In this document: positions 47,399-59,254 of the stretch, piece after piece
Numbering within the stretch: the first letter of the stretch is position 1
How the letters are laid out: the number at the start of each line of letters is the position of its first letter
DNA from: Acheta domesticus
Taxonomy: Eukaryota; Arthropoda; Insecta; Orthoptera; Gryllidae
Length of the DNA: 64,000 bases
NCBI GenBank assembly: GCA_031308135.1
Contig: JAHLJT010008756.1
Span: 130,446,997 to 130,510,996 of the forward strand
Reading direction: 5' to 3'
Position numbers and translations under genes: made by a program
Notes under the pieces: model-generated
What the model was told of the DNA's origin: nothing
What the model saw: the letters and a program-made list of their open reading frames with translations, nothing else
Database searches by the model: none

Positions 47399-47588
47399 AT
47401 TTCTTAAAAAAAGTTTCCAATTCAATTTTTAGACAGTCATTTCTGTAATTATCGTTTTATTTTATTCGTACTATGTGACTGATGATGGAGTCACATTTGT
47501 GCTCCGAAACGTAGCACGAATAAAATAAAACGAACATTACAAAACTGATTGTCTACAAATTCAATTGGAAACTCTAATTAAGAAATTA
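47399..47588. mobile_element. Foldback MITE, ~75-bp arms
   Basis: tttcttaa...agtttccaattcaatttt, agacagtca, and ttttattttattcgt on the left pair with acgaataaaataaaacg, tgattgtct, and aaattcaattggaaact...ttaagaaa on the right. The loop (gtgactgatgatggagtcac) is itself a small palindrome. No clear target duplication. Confidence 0.85.
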
Positions 47589-47623
47589 ATTCTCATTACT
47601 CTACTAAATCAAAGAACAGATCC

Positions 47624-47743
47624 GTTAAAATAACATACATCAGTAATTTTTGAACTTATAATTTGAGAGTAAAATTAAACATTGTTAAAATAACATACAT
47701 CAGTAATTTTTGAACTTATAATTTGAGAGTAATATTAAACATA
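47624..47743. repeat. Exact-length 60-bp tandem duplication
   Basis: The 60-bp unit beginning gttaaaataacatacatcag is repeated immediately, with one visible difference (gtaaaattaaac against gtaatattaaac) before the copies diverge at the right end. It overlaps the edge of repeat family H copy 2. Confidence 0.93.
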
Positions 47744-48065
47744 ATATTGAAATGAAAGGATTGTTATTTTTAAAAACGCGTTTACTTAAGAGTGAAATAA
47801 TTGCATTAACTTACCAAGTTCACTTTAGGAGGTTTAACAGACAAAGAATTTTGTCTGTTAAAAGAGCTGTCTGCACGCTACAGACGCATTAATTAATTTC
47901 ACATCATTGCTTCATACAAATAACAGAATAATAAAATACTTATTAATAAAAGATAACACAAAACGAAAACTAGCGAAGAATTCGCCATTGAAACATATTT
48001 CTGCCCCTTGGCAAAAATGAATATACAATACAGAATTTAAAAATAAAATAAAAATGAAATAAAGT
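47690..48065 (-). mobile_element. Repeat family H, copy 2 (core only)
   Basis: Read on the minus strand it matches 37860-38240: ttctgtattgtat, tgccaag...cag, caatggcga, ttttcgttttgt, gatgtgaaat, agacagctcttttaa, tttgt(c)tgttaaacct, actcttaagtaaacgcg, and gtttaatattactct. The orientation is relative to copy 1. I could not locate convincing termini. Confidence 0.75.
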
Positions 48066-48069
48066 AATA

Positions 48070-49645
48070 ATTAGTGAAGTATATATTTGCGTGAACCTAA
48101 TGTAGATCTCTTTGTTTGTAGACGATTTTAGGCAAATATACTTCCGTATTTAAAGCAACCGTTCTTCCTGGTACTTCGAGCACGCTACATGATTTGCTTC
48201 CCTGCAAGTGTGCCAAGCTGGAACAGTCATGACAACAAACTCGAATAAAACATGTCAAATGATTTGCCTGGCGTTACGTCAAGTCAGCTCACACCCGTTT
48301 TCTCAACAAAAATACGTGGCAATTCATTCGAAATTATGGCAATTAGTTGACATTTAATTAGCAGTAAATCATTTGAACGTTGCCTTTGACCTACCACAAA
48401 AATATTCCCTGTGTTTCAAAGACAAACAAATAATATTTCACCCACATTGTACCCTTCAAATGAATTTTGATGAAATATTTTGTTTTGAGTTGTGATGTTA
48501 CCAAAGAATTGCGCTTTTCTCTCTCGCGCAGCATTTGGAGTGATCTTCTGACTTACTGCCCTGCAATTTACCTACCGCTGATGTTGTGTTTCTTATGCTT
48601 CTAAAATTATAAAAAAGTATTGTATTTCTTATTCGTAATTTATTTTTTATTTATTATTTTTTAGGACATGGTCACACGAGTAAATTTATTTTATTCGTGA
48701 AAGTTATTTATTAGTATCTTTTGATATTACATATTATATATCTTTTTACCTATTCGTTACATATTCTTAACCCGTAATTACATTGATTTTTGCTACACTA
48801 ATACAAGCATGGGGTTAAAAAGACCCATAAGAGTTAAAAAGTTTAAGCGGTTAAAAAGGCATAAGAAAAAATATTTTATTATGCCTTTTTGCATGAAAAT
48901 GTTGCTCAAATTTCAACAATCGCAGTTTCAACCTCGTTATTCTACTTTTCTTTCAGTTATAACTAAAGTAAGTTAAAGCACAATTTTTTTCATAGTTAGA
49001 CAACAAATGTTGGGAAATAAAAAGAACTGAAAACAAAAATATGTTTGTAGAAAATGTGGGTGTCTTACGTACGGCCTCAACAGATCATTAACACAGCCAT
49101 GCGGTCTACCAGGTTGCTCAAAAACTTCAGTGTCAGGAACCTCTCCAGTTGAATCCAAACAGGAAACTGATAATCGTGACTGTTAAGGAGCGATGAGAAA
49201 TGAAGGTAGAGAGAATGACAGTATCGCCCCACAACAGGAAATGACTGAAATATAACCTTGAAAATTCGTTGCGGTCTCCCAGACCGAATGTCTGTAGTTA
49301 TGGGTTATAATTTTCTTTTTACATATTTACAGCAAATATTTTGCCGTTTCATACTACCAATTTTTTCCGGACTCTGCTTAAGAATAAGCACCACCAATCT
49401 TTTTTGATGCCGGGAGCAAAGGCGGAGGGACTAAGCACTGTGTGAGGAGTCGCGTGCCGCCCCTCCCCTCCTCCCCTCTCCATCCTTCTACTTCGTTCCC
49501 CCTCTCCCTTCCCCCCGACAGCTTCTCAAGTGCCGCTTCCCGTCGCAGTCCCGCGAAGGCTATGGACACGGGTCATTGTCGCTTTCTGGGACCAGCCACA
49601 CAATGCACCCCATCTGTTCTTCCTACTGGGCGTTGGGCGTACACA
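48070..49645. other. No gene recognised
   Basis: AT-rich to about 49370, then a CT-rich patch (49455-49520). No exon or RNA gene noticed. Confidence 0.4.
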
Positions 49646-49647
49646 CA

Positions 49648-50212
49648 TTTTACTTTCTCGTATACGTACGTATATGCGGAGTAATACACGTAGTAGTAGA
49701 AAAGCTTATGTAATGCTGCGGAAAATCGATTTCGAGATTTCAACGGAAATACACGTTATCGAGTCCCCTGATACCGAAAAAGTGCTGTTATTTTCAAAAC
49801 GTCCGTCCGTCCGTCCGTCAATCCGTCTGTCCGTCTGATTGCTTGTCCATCCGTCCGACTGTCCGTGTGTCCGTCTGTGAACACCACTAGCGCGTAAACT
49901 ATTCGTATAGGATTTTTTCCAAAATGGATATTCCCGGGCCGATCTAGCTCCACTCGAAGCGCTATAATTTTGAAAAACTTTCTTTCAATTTTGGGGTTTC
50001 TCTACATGAAGACCTCCAAACATTTTCAAATTTTCTCAGATACGACACCAAATTGTTTCTTTAAATTTCTTGTTAGTGTAGAGTAAAATATACTTCTGAA
50101 GGTGGCATAGGCCAGATTTTCACGGTTAACCCTGAATTTTCCAAAATTGTAAAAGTTTGAATTTTTTCGGTGTCTTCCTACAACTAAAAAATTAAAGATT
50201 TGGTTTTTAATA
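49648..50212 (+). mobile_element. Repeat family M, copy 2, contracted minisatellite
   Basis: It is colinear with 1000-2410: ttttactttctcgtatacgt, then ttatgtaatgctgcg, then a short ccgtccgtccgtc tract (49801-49879), then tctgtgaacacc, aaaatggatattcccg, ttctttaaatttcttg, and gtggcatagg. The tandem core is only about 80 bp and more degenerate here. Confidence 0.8.
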
Positions 50213-51446
50213 CGAGGACTCACCCTAGAAACTGTAAATATTGAAGATCAGAGAGAGGGGATAACATATGAATTCTAGAAGTAAAAACAACAACAAATAT
50301 TCAAAAGCATGGCTTGTGCGGTGCATTAAGCAGCCTGGGAAAACTGCCATGAGGTTTGTGAGTAACGCCTGTATTTCCCAAGATACTTGTATTCTCGGAA
50401 AATACATTCCAGTCAGAATAAGTTTGCCTTAGCGTTGGACAATGTCCACTAGGGCCACCTTGGCACCTTGGCCCCAATGAACATTGTCCACTATTGTAAC
50501 AAATAATTTATGTACACTTCTATTGAAGTAAAATCAAACAATTATTTTCTTATTTGTTTGTAGATGTATTTACAAAATAAAAATTATGCTTTCAGGCAAA
50601 ATATACCAATAGTAATCGGAACTGCTGAAATCATCGTCGTTTATGTAAGCCCAAGTTCGGTGCCGAATGAAATATTTTGTTACATTAGTTTCAAATACAT
50701 TGAAAATTATTCTACAACAAATTTTTTTATATAAATCTCGATTATGTAGAAACTTGAAATATGCGAAAAGTCACCGTACAGATATTTTAAAAACGTTCGC
50801 ACTAAATATTGCGGTCAAAGGAATGAGATTTACAAACATACTTTGAGAGAATATTTTAGTGCAACGTCAGGATTTTGAGGATAAAATAAATCTTACTGAG
50901 CAATTAAAGAACAATATTTTTAGTAAATTTTTAATATAAACCTGGGATTTGACTAAATCCGGAATAATCCTTTATGGCAAATGGTTTTATTTTGAGTCAA
51001 TTGATTAAAAACGGCTTGCTAAATCGGAATGGCAGATTTGAAAGCGTCCGTAAGGCCTGCTTTTTCTCTAGGCCACGAATAGCAGAGCAGGAAACCTTTG
51101 GCACGGCCTTTCAACTCCCATAAAACTTGGTGGAAACCATTACAGTGGCGCCCTCTCCTGCAGCACCTTCTTACAGGAACGAAAGTACTAACTGTTGCCA
51201 ACGATACTTAAAACGTGCGTGGTTACTGCGTAGGTTCGCGAGACGCAAGCAGGCGCGTAATGTTACAAAGGATAGCTTCGATCTCTACGCTTTCTTCAAC
51301 TGTTCCTAAAAGGTGTGTATTATGAATAATTGAGCATTTAGGAGGCACTTTTTCGTATTTCTCACAAATCAGCCAATTGTTATGTGCGAAATTTGGCGAA
51401 CCTAACCTGCAGCTGTACCCGGCGACACTAGCGCCTACTACAGTAG
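50213..51446. other. No gene recognised; small palindrome near 50436-50492
   Basis: ggacaatgtccactagggcc and ggccccaatgaacattgtcc form a short inverted repeat. The remainder has short frames without recognisable content. Confidence 0.4.
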
Positions 51447-51790
51447 CATCCTCCAGTTTTGTCCCCAGTTTTGATGGAGAGCTTCAAGGGCCTGGTCCAG
51501 CCAATCATTTGGGGAGGGGAGCATCATAGATTTTTTAAAATAATAAACATTTGTTAAAATAATAAATGTTGTATATTATTTATGTACTATAGATATGACA
51601 CTACAATATTATTGTTTAAACAATTATTTAATTCGAACATAAATATTTAAAACAAGTTTGCTAAATAAAGGAAGGTTTAGACCTTTGGGGGGTGTCCATG
51701 GCCCCCATGCCCTCCCCCTTGGATCCGCCAGCGCGTATCACCCTCCAGCTTTGTTCCCGGTTTTGATGGAGAGTCGCAAGGCCCTGGCCT
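51447..51790. repeat. ~50-bp direct repeat flanking repeat family K copy 2
   Basis: ctccagttttgtccccagtt then ttgatggagag at about 51450 recurs at about 51741 as ctccagctttgttcccggtt then ttgatggagag, spacing about 291. Between them, 51540-51735 carries family K on the minus strand, ending tccgcca. This may be a local tandem duplication or one long unit with repeated ends. Confidence 0.65.
51540..51735 (-). mobile_element. Repeat family K, copy 2
   Basis: On the minus strand it begins tggcggatccaagggggagg and continues cccccaaaggtct, accttcctttatttagcaaa, and aataatattgtagtgtcata, matching 44881-45075. Confidence 0.65.
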
Positions 51791-52151
51791 TTGGCGACTC
51801 TAGGCCTCGCCGCCGCCGCCTCGGCCGCCCCCCGAGGCCCGGGCTCTGGGCCGCCAGGGCGCGCGCCGCCGAGCAGGGCCGTGGAGAGGGGGAGGGGAGG
51901 GGGAGGTGCGCGCGCAGCGGCGGCGCGCGATTGGGCGGCGGGGGCGGCGGCGGCGGCGGCGGCGCGGGGCGCGCGCGCCAGTGGCTCGCGGGCGTCTGAG
52001 CGGAGCGCGTCGAGGCGAGTGGACAGGCAGCTCCAGCCGAGTCGAGTCGACGCGAGGCGGTTCGAGTGGAGTCGAGTCGAGTCGCGTGGTGTCGTTGCGA
52101 AGGCCGCAGAGTCCAGCCCGGTGCGCGTGAGGAGGACAGGCGCTGAGGAGG
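51780..52151 (+). promoter_or_regulatory. CpG-island promoter and 5' UTR of the exon at 52152
   Basis: The sequence is very GC- and CpG-rich (gcggcggcggcggcggcgcg, ggcgcgcgccgccg) and lies directly upstream of a start codon in strong context. A run of gagtcgagtcgacg and gtggagtcgagtcgag words at about 52035-52085 looks like a repetitive 5' UTR. I see no TATA box. The transcription start cannot be fixed from sequence alone. The region is flanked upstream by repeat family K, so the promoter is probably confined to about 400 bp. Confidence 0.6.
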
Positions 52152-52251
52152 ATGGCGGCTGCGAGGGGTGCGATGCGGGCGGCCGGAGGGGCTGCGGGGA
52201 GGCCGTCGCTGCTGCCGCTGCTGCTGCTGCTGGGGATCTGCTTCTTACAAG
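52152..52251 (+). CDS. First coding exon, N-terminal signal peptide of an unidentified secreted or membrane protein
   Basis: The ATG at 52152 has a strong start context (A at -3, G at +4). The frame is closed upstream by a TGA at 52128-52130. It encodes 33 codons plus one base: a basic, Ala/Gly-rich n-region (MAAARGAMRAAGG...GRP), then a hydrophobic core (SLLPLLLLLGICFLQ). This is a classic signal peptide or signal-anchor shape. The exon ends AAG at 52251 and is followed by GTAGGC, an acceptable 5' splice donor. Reading through would hit TGA 12 bases into the intron, which supports splicing. The phase-1 exit after a leader is common in genes for cell-surface proteins built of phase 1-1 modules (immunoglobulin, fibronectin III, EGF, LDL-A), but that is inference. 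No downstream exon is recognisable in the window, so the product is unnamed. A second in-frame ATG lies at codon 8. Confidence 0.72.
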
Positions 52252-55200
52252 GTAGGCGCCGCTGACGGCCCCAGCCCTCGACGTCGCTCGCTGCCTCTCG
52301 GCTCACGGACGAGCGAAGCGGCGCCTTGCAGCAACCGAGACCATCGTGCTGCGACTTCTGTCTTCCTCCCCCACATTAGAGTTAAAACAACCATATTCAT
52401 ACCCTCCCCCCTCCCAGACGAACATCATTCTCGCACTCTTCGAAGTTCTTCGAACTGACATTCTCTCCGCGTTACATAAATTTTCAATTCATTTTCGACT
52501 ATAGGCAAGAAGAAACAGTTTCTAGAGAATCAGCGTATTAAGAAACTTAAAGGTAACCGCTCGAAGTAGCTCATTAACGGTACGAAACTTCTTATACAAT
52601 TTTATGTGAAAAAGGGTTTACTAACTTCGTTGCAATATGTTAAAGAAATTATTTTAACCGTGGGAAAGATTCATCGAAAAAGATAGGTATTACAGGTATT
52701 ATTCAGTAACAAGAGAAAAAACAGCAACGGCAAATTAAACTAAATTCGTAAACGTAAAGATAATTGAACTGTACCTCAATAACGAAACAGTGCCCTTCAG
52801 AATCTTCAAGGAAATTTAGGCGTGTGGCCAGACTTCAATTATCTTGTTCTCGTCGGCGCTCAGTGAATTGAAGGCAATTTTGAGTTTTCCAAGGGATGTT
52901 AAAATAATGACACGCTCTTAGAAAAATATAAGAAAATTATTATTTGCTTTTGTATATCTGTTCTTTTTCGCAATAATGCGATTGAAAAAAAACAACAAAT
53001 TAACAAAACGAATTGTGTGGAAAACTTCAAATTTTTCAACGGCGTGAACATACTTATTTCCTTCATTACATCTTGACTAGTGAGATATGTTTTTAAAGAT
53101 TTTCTTGTGAGGTCTTTTTCCTTCAATTTTATAACGAAAGACATGGAATAGCAAAGTGTAAAATTTCAAAGAAAATGTGCTTTGTTAGTTCATTCTCCAA
53201 TCCAATAACTCTATTTGAATGTCGACACTTTGATATTGTGAATTAGTACGTAAATTGTATGTTTGAAGAAATTATTGGACATATTTTTCTTCAAAGATCG
53301 AGGCAATCGAAAGAATTTTCCGTGTTCATAATTTCAGTACTTTGTTGAATGTGTCTTATGCTCTTCGAATTCAGTCTCCTACAAAGGGCGCCAGACCTCG
53401 AGACGGCGTATTTCACTCTGCCTGCAAGTGGTCTCGAAATCCAGTACGTGCTTGGAGATGAAATACTCGTTCTTCTCTATAGTAGTGCTTGCATCCAGTA
53501 CAAATCAATTCTTACCTACGTGAGCTATTCGCAGTCGGAGTGATTATTCATATTTTAGACAGAATGAAACTTGTGATGACTTCTATTTTGTCCTTTTGAG
53601 AGCGTCTCACAGTTGATCATTTGATTTCAAGTTTCACAATATCAAAAAATTGCGGAAGTTTAAATCCTTCAGTGCAATAGAAATCGAAGGAAAGAACGCC
53701 TCGCCGAAGCTTCGAGAACCAAGATCTCTCCCGCCGAGACACGGTGTTTTGGAGAACGCGGGAACGATACTTGCAAGGAAGAAGAATTTGTCGTAGATCT
53801 ACTCCCATTGCTTCAGGTTCCGTTCGAGATTTATCTAAGTGCGGTGGCAAATTTAATTGTTGGCTTAGAAATGAACAGTGTTATTCCATAAAATTCTTAA
53901 TACTTTTTGGTCATTTTCTTACCTCTATTTTCTATTTGAGTTAAACAGAAATCGCCACAAAATGTTAGATAGGAATCATAAGTATTTCAAAGACATTTTT
54001 CGAAACAAGAAATTGATACTGTTTATGGCATTTAAGTAATTGAATGTCAGAACAGCTAAAGCAATGTTTGAAATGTAAACCGTGCCGAGAAGTGTAAGAA
54101 AATGTAATTAACTTAATGCAAATCAGTCACAGTGGTATATTACCTGTACCAATCAATGCGTCAGCTAATATTATTGGTGGGGTTTCAAATTCATGAACGT
54201 ATTTAAAAATAAATTTTTAATTTTCATAAAAATGCGAATTAATTTCGAAAATGAATGTGCTTCATTAGCAAAATAGCCATTCGCGAGTTGGTTCGGCCTT
54301 TCGGCATGTTTGCATTAAGTATATTGAATCCTAAAGTGTCGAGATGAGACCTGTTGGGTATTTAGCCTTCGTGCTGTTGTTTCGTTCCGGAGGTTTAGAT
54401 GTTTCGGACGCTATTACCAAGGTCAAATCGATACGTTTCAAATGTTTAAAACCAGCAAGTTCGTTCTTCCTTTACTCCAAATGCAGGACAATAACGTCGC
54501 TAGCTTTTCTGTAGTACCGGTCTTCAAAAGATGACATCGAACTACAGAAAATGTTTTTACTGAATAGCGGGAACTTTTCCGGTACTTAATAACTACTTCT
54601 TGGTGTAATTTTTTTCACGTAATATGATAGAGGAGGTATCGAAATTACATTAATAAAATACTTGAAATATTTTAAAGTTCTGAATGAGGTGTTTTTACGA
54701 ATTAGACAATTCGGAACCAATATTACCTCCGTTGTAAACCGGAGTGTACATTTCGAAGGGAATATGATTTAGACGTAGTGTTTTCTCTTTTATGATTGCG
54801 TCAGATCAAATGCAACATTTTGTATGTCAGTTTTATTGTTATTTATTTCAAATTATTGACTCTAATGATTTCTAGAGTATAATGGAAAACTTTCAATTTC
54901 GATGTTCAGATTCTGAATATATACAAGACCATCTCTAAACTTTATACTTACTTTACAATTCATTCTGAAGACGCTCTACATATATTGGAGCTCAAGTAGC
55001 CTGTCTTTAAATTAAGATTTAATAATCACATTAAAGTTATGATTTTTCCGCATTTGCATATATTCTTAGAGATTTACATCGGCATGTTCCTCTCCATTTA
55101 AATAAACTTGAGAAAAATTTCGCAATCAATTTTACCAGCATATTTTTCAAAGTAAATGTAAATTTTATTGTAAAATGATAAATTACTTTGAATTTCAACG

Positions 55201-56600
55201 TTACCAGTGCAGAATGACGTGAATTCTCGAACGCATAGTGCAAGTCCACGGATGTCTGACATGGCCTCCCGAAGCGACAGGCAGCTTGCTTCGCTATTGA
55301 ATGGGTATTCACAAAAAACCGCCATAATTTGCACAAACGTGAATATTGAATAGATGACACTTTCTCAAACACTTGAAAACTATTTAGTATCAGTGTCTGT
55401 GTGATGTGTGAGATGAAGTATTAAAGAGATTGTTACGAGATATCCCTCCCGTTTTCTTGAAGTAAAGTGGTTTTTTTACCTTAATCTTAGAGGGATTTCA
55501 AGTTATAAGAAAATATTTCCGGAATTATTGAGAGATGTAAGATGGAATTTGAAAAGTCCTGTCATCTATTTTCCTTACCACCCTACGTATTTGAAGGTAA
55601 CTTTGAAGTTGTACAGATCACTTCATTTCGTTCAAATAGCAATTTGTTTTTTAATGAAAAATGTCTTTAGATGTCGTTAAAGTCATACAAAAATTGATCT
55701 CTTTTGCAAAACTTTAGTAAAAAAATTCTATCTCCTCAAGGGTAGGTTCAAATCATGAACACCCTTCTTACAATTAGCGGAATTACAGAAATGTGCGAGT
55801 TCTCCCAAACACCTTTGGTGTTTTTTTTCTCGGTAAATTGCCTGTTTCACCAAAATTTCTTTAAACGAGAAACTTGTATAGTGTACGTTCGCATTTCAAT
55901 ACTCCTCATCCCTACCGTATAATGTTGTAAGAAAGTTTCCAACCTCCACCCCCAATATATATTGCACGTTTTTGAATGCCCCTTTAGAAGCACTTTGTGA
56001 TGCATTATCAGCTTATCCAGCATATATTTTAAAGGCATAGGTATCGATAGTTAGGAACGAGGTATGAAAGTGATATTGGTGCATCAGAAGGAACTAAGAA
56101 ATTATATTTACAAGAAATGATCCCTTCTAATTGGTTTTCTCGCGGCTCGAGGTCTTTTTGCACTGCCTAGAGCTGTCTGTTCTTCCATAAGTCAACGTCC
56201 CATGAAATCAACATTTACGAAAAGAATGAGTTTCGTTTGATCATGCAGCTTAATTGGTAAATTGAAACATCGAGTAATTAAAAAGTGTTACAACTTTTAT
56301 AGCGGGTAGATTAAAAATTTGTTTGCCTTATCGGAGCAGCCATTTTGATGGCGATGCGATACATGACTATAGCGTGGATAGATATGTAGAGTAAGATTTT
56401 ACATCTAATAAATCCATACTCAGAAATGGCGTGAAACATCCTTGCAACCAAACTGCTACTGTAATCACTAATTAAGCGCAATATGTAACCAGAATGATTA
56501 TAAGAATGTTGGTGGTGTAATTTAAAATCATGTACTGAATGTTCTACTACTGCAGGAAATAAATTTTGTGAATGTGAAATTGAAAAATAAAATGAAGTTA
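52252..56600 (+). other. Probable start of a long first intron
   Basis: AT-rich sequence begins within ~250 bp of the donor. I found no second exon: no frame on the + strand continues with recognisable extracellular-module motifs after an acceptor. The intron inference depends on the exon call. Confidence 0.45.
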
Positions 56601-56910
56601 ATTTTTGAAGAATGTCCGTTTCACAGCATTTTTCTGGCAGTTATTCGGGAATGAGTGGGGTGAACTCTTTGCTTAAGCTGATGGGGACGGGAGTTCGGAA
56701 TTCGTAGTTCGGACTCTGTCTGAATCTCTCCTTCTCGGTCGCCTCTCGTGTCTGAATCTCTCCTTGGTCGCCTCTGCCACCCAGTAGGGTGCTCACGTTA
56801 CTCCCGAAGCCTCACTCCAAGGTGGCGCCATGTCACTTCTGCACATTCTTTGGTGCTCGGTGGCCCGCTGAGCTTCACCGTTTTCGCAGGATTAAGAAGC
56901 CAGTTCCTGT

Positions 56911-57483
56911 GATTGATTGCTGACTGATTATTTCGTGTTTTGTGGCGCGTCAATTGCTATGGTCATTAGTCTCGAAAGTGTAGTGCGTGTTATTTTCCAT
57001 GGGAAGCGGCGGTGATCTTCACCCGCTGGATGGTGATATCTGGCGCCAACCTACACTCCGGCTTGCGGGATTTTCCCCAACCGGCTATCTCTCGCTAGCG
57101 GCGCACCGGCCTAGCCGCAACAAGCTCTAAGCTCCCGACCGGCCTCCCGGCATGTGTTGTAGTGTAGTGCATGTTAGTGTACGTGTGTGTAAAAGGTGAG
57201 GATAGGACAAGGAGGAGGAAGGAAAGATCGCACACGGTCCATGGCCCGTTTGTGAGGGTACTACTCCGGCATTCGCCTTATGTTGATCGCGGGAACCACG
57301 GAAAACTACCGATCAGAGCAGCCGGCCCCTAGAATTCTCCTCCAGACAGCGACTGAATTCAGCCTAGGTCATTAGTTGTGTAGCTAGTGCAGCTAGTGTC
57401 AAAAATTCTGCCACCGTCGGGATTCGAACCCTAGGACTTCCCAGTGAGAGGCACTGCAGTGGCCAGTTACTGCCCTGAACCCC
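56911..57483 (-). mobile_element. SINE-A copy 8, near full length
   Basis: In the + listing it runs from the reversed tail (gattgattgctgactgatta) to the reversed head near ctgccctgaacccc. On the minus strand the B box reads gggttcgaatccc with one inserted g. The ggagaattctagggg, gtgg-ttc-gatcaaca, and gagcttgttgcggct blocks are present. It would lie antisense in the proposed intron. Confidence 0.88.
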
Positions 57484-57869
57484 TTAAGTCAGTTTCTCTG
57501 TTCACACGAGATCTTCCATAGCATATTATCACCGCCGAGGGCAAGGAATTAGGACGGGATTGAGGTCTAAATGTGAAACATGGAGGACTGATCTGTTGGG
57601 CACGTATATTTTTTTAGCCTTTATATTTGTTTTCACAGCCTTTATATTTGTTTTCAAGAAAAACCGATAATAACAAAATCGTGAGATACACTTTGGCGTC
57701 GCCGCTCCGAATCGCTCGAATATACCAGAAATTCATTTACACCACTCGATGACTTAATAATTCAATAATTTGTAGCTTTGAGGACTACTTCTCGCACGCT
57801 CCGAGGGGCGGGCGCCGCCATTTTGAGTTCGTCGCGTCTTACAATATCAGCATAGCGAAACTTTGACTC

Positions 57870-58388
57870 GGTGGAGCTTCAAAGTTCGTTTAAATTTCAG
57901 TCAACAGCTCTTATCAAGATCTATCAAATGGTGTGTAAAACATTAATATGAATTGATTTTAGTGCATTCAATTAGGATTAGTTAAAAATTGAAAAGAGTT
58001 AATACTATCCGAGCAAGTATTATAGTACAAAATTGTAGTCGAAATACAGAAACTGTGTAAGAGCTACACATGAGTAATTGATTGGTCCTAATGAAATCCA
58101 ACAGGTTCAAGTGCTGACTGGGAGAAGCTACAACATTCGTTTAAATTTCAATGGACAGCTCTTTCATCAAGATGTGTCAAATAGTGTGTAAAACATCTAT
58201 GTGAATTGGTGATAGTGATTTTATTTGGTATTAAAGTTGAAAATTAAGAAGAGTTAAAACAATGTGAGCAAGTATTATCGTAAAAAATCGTAGTCGTAAT
58301 ACAGAAATTGTGTGCGGTTCGTAAGAAGTACTCATGAGTAATCGATTGATTCTAATGAAATCCAACAAGCTCAAGTGCAGTGGTGTCA
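57870..58388. repeat. ~251-bp tandem duplication
   Basis: ttcgtttaaatttcagtcaa at 57885 recurs as ttcgtttaaatttcaatgga at about 58136. It is followed in both by acagctctt...tcaagat, ggtgtgtaaaaca, gagcaagtattat, tacagaaa, catgagtaat, and cctaatgaaatccaac. Just upstream (57790-57850) is a short CpG-rich stretch. Confidence 0.85.
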
Positions 58389-58604
58389 GGAGCGCAAAAA
58401 ATCATTGAATCCGGTCGCGTCTATGCCATGTCGGCGCAAGTGCTCGTGCATCTGCCATAAGGAAGATGACGTCATCAACTCAGGAGTGTGAGAAATCGCT
58501 ATGGAGACACATAAGTTAGCAGCTAGTGCCCATTACAAAAATCGAATTCTGAAGGGTTTCTGAGTGTATAAAAGTGGTTCAACCAGGATTTTTCTGGGCA
58601 GGTG

Positions 58605-58902
58605 AGAGAGGTGGGACGCTAGAACGGGCAAGCGGGCGGGCGAGTGAGCGAGCGAGTGGGCGGTCGAGCGGGCAAGTGGGCGGGCGAACGCGCGGGCGCG
58701 CGGGCAAGCGGGCGGGCGGGCAGGCCGGAAAGGGGGCGGGCGAGGGGGTGGGTAAGCCAGCAAGCGGGCGGGCGAACTGGCGTGCAAGTGGGCAAGCGGG
58801 CGGGCGAGCGGGCAATTGGGAAACCGGGGGGCAAACGGGCAGGCAAACGGGCAGGCAAGCGGGCGGGCAAGCGGGCGCACAAGCGGGCGGGCAAACGGGC
58901 GG
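58605..58902. repeat. Degenerate GGGCGGGCAAGC-type minisatellite
   Basis: Words gggcgggc, aagc, gagc and aacg recur with irregular spacing. It is more diverged than the perfect array at 59257-59424. Stop-free frames (Arg-Ala-Ser-Gly or Pro-Ala-Arg polymers) on both strands are artefacts. The G-rich strand could form G-quadruplexes. Confidence 0.9.
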
Positions 58903-59250
58903 TGTAACGTTAGACTCTGCCAACACTTTTTTTGTAGAAATCTTCCGTTACAATTACTGTAACTACTTATTTTTTTTAGTAGTAACACTTCAATTCTTTT
59001 TTATTTTAGTTTTTATTTACATTTTTTTTGTACAATGTACTTCAATACTGTACCTTTTCGCTTTGTACAAATAGATTTCACACATTTCTTTAGAACACGT
59101 TTTTCGTTCAATTCTCTCTCTGTATCTCTCATCAATATATCCGTTGCTAACCTCATTCACTATCAACCTGGGTACATCATATGTTTCTTATTTATAAAAT
59201 AACAATGTAAAAAAATGTAAATAAACATTGGAATTGTTCGAAACGTTACA
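58903..59250. mobile_element. Possible small DNA transposon inserted in the minisatellite (348 bp)
   Basis: An AT-rich block splits the GC-rich minisatellite. Its ends are tgtaacgtt at the left and aacgttaca at the right, a 9-bp inverted repeat, and gcgg lies outside both ends. The contrast in base composition and the symmetric ends suggest insertion. The gcgg flank could be chance because the array is made of such words. Confidence 0.55.
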
Positions 59251-59254
59251 GCGG

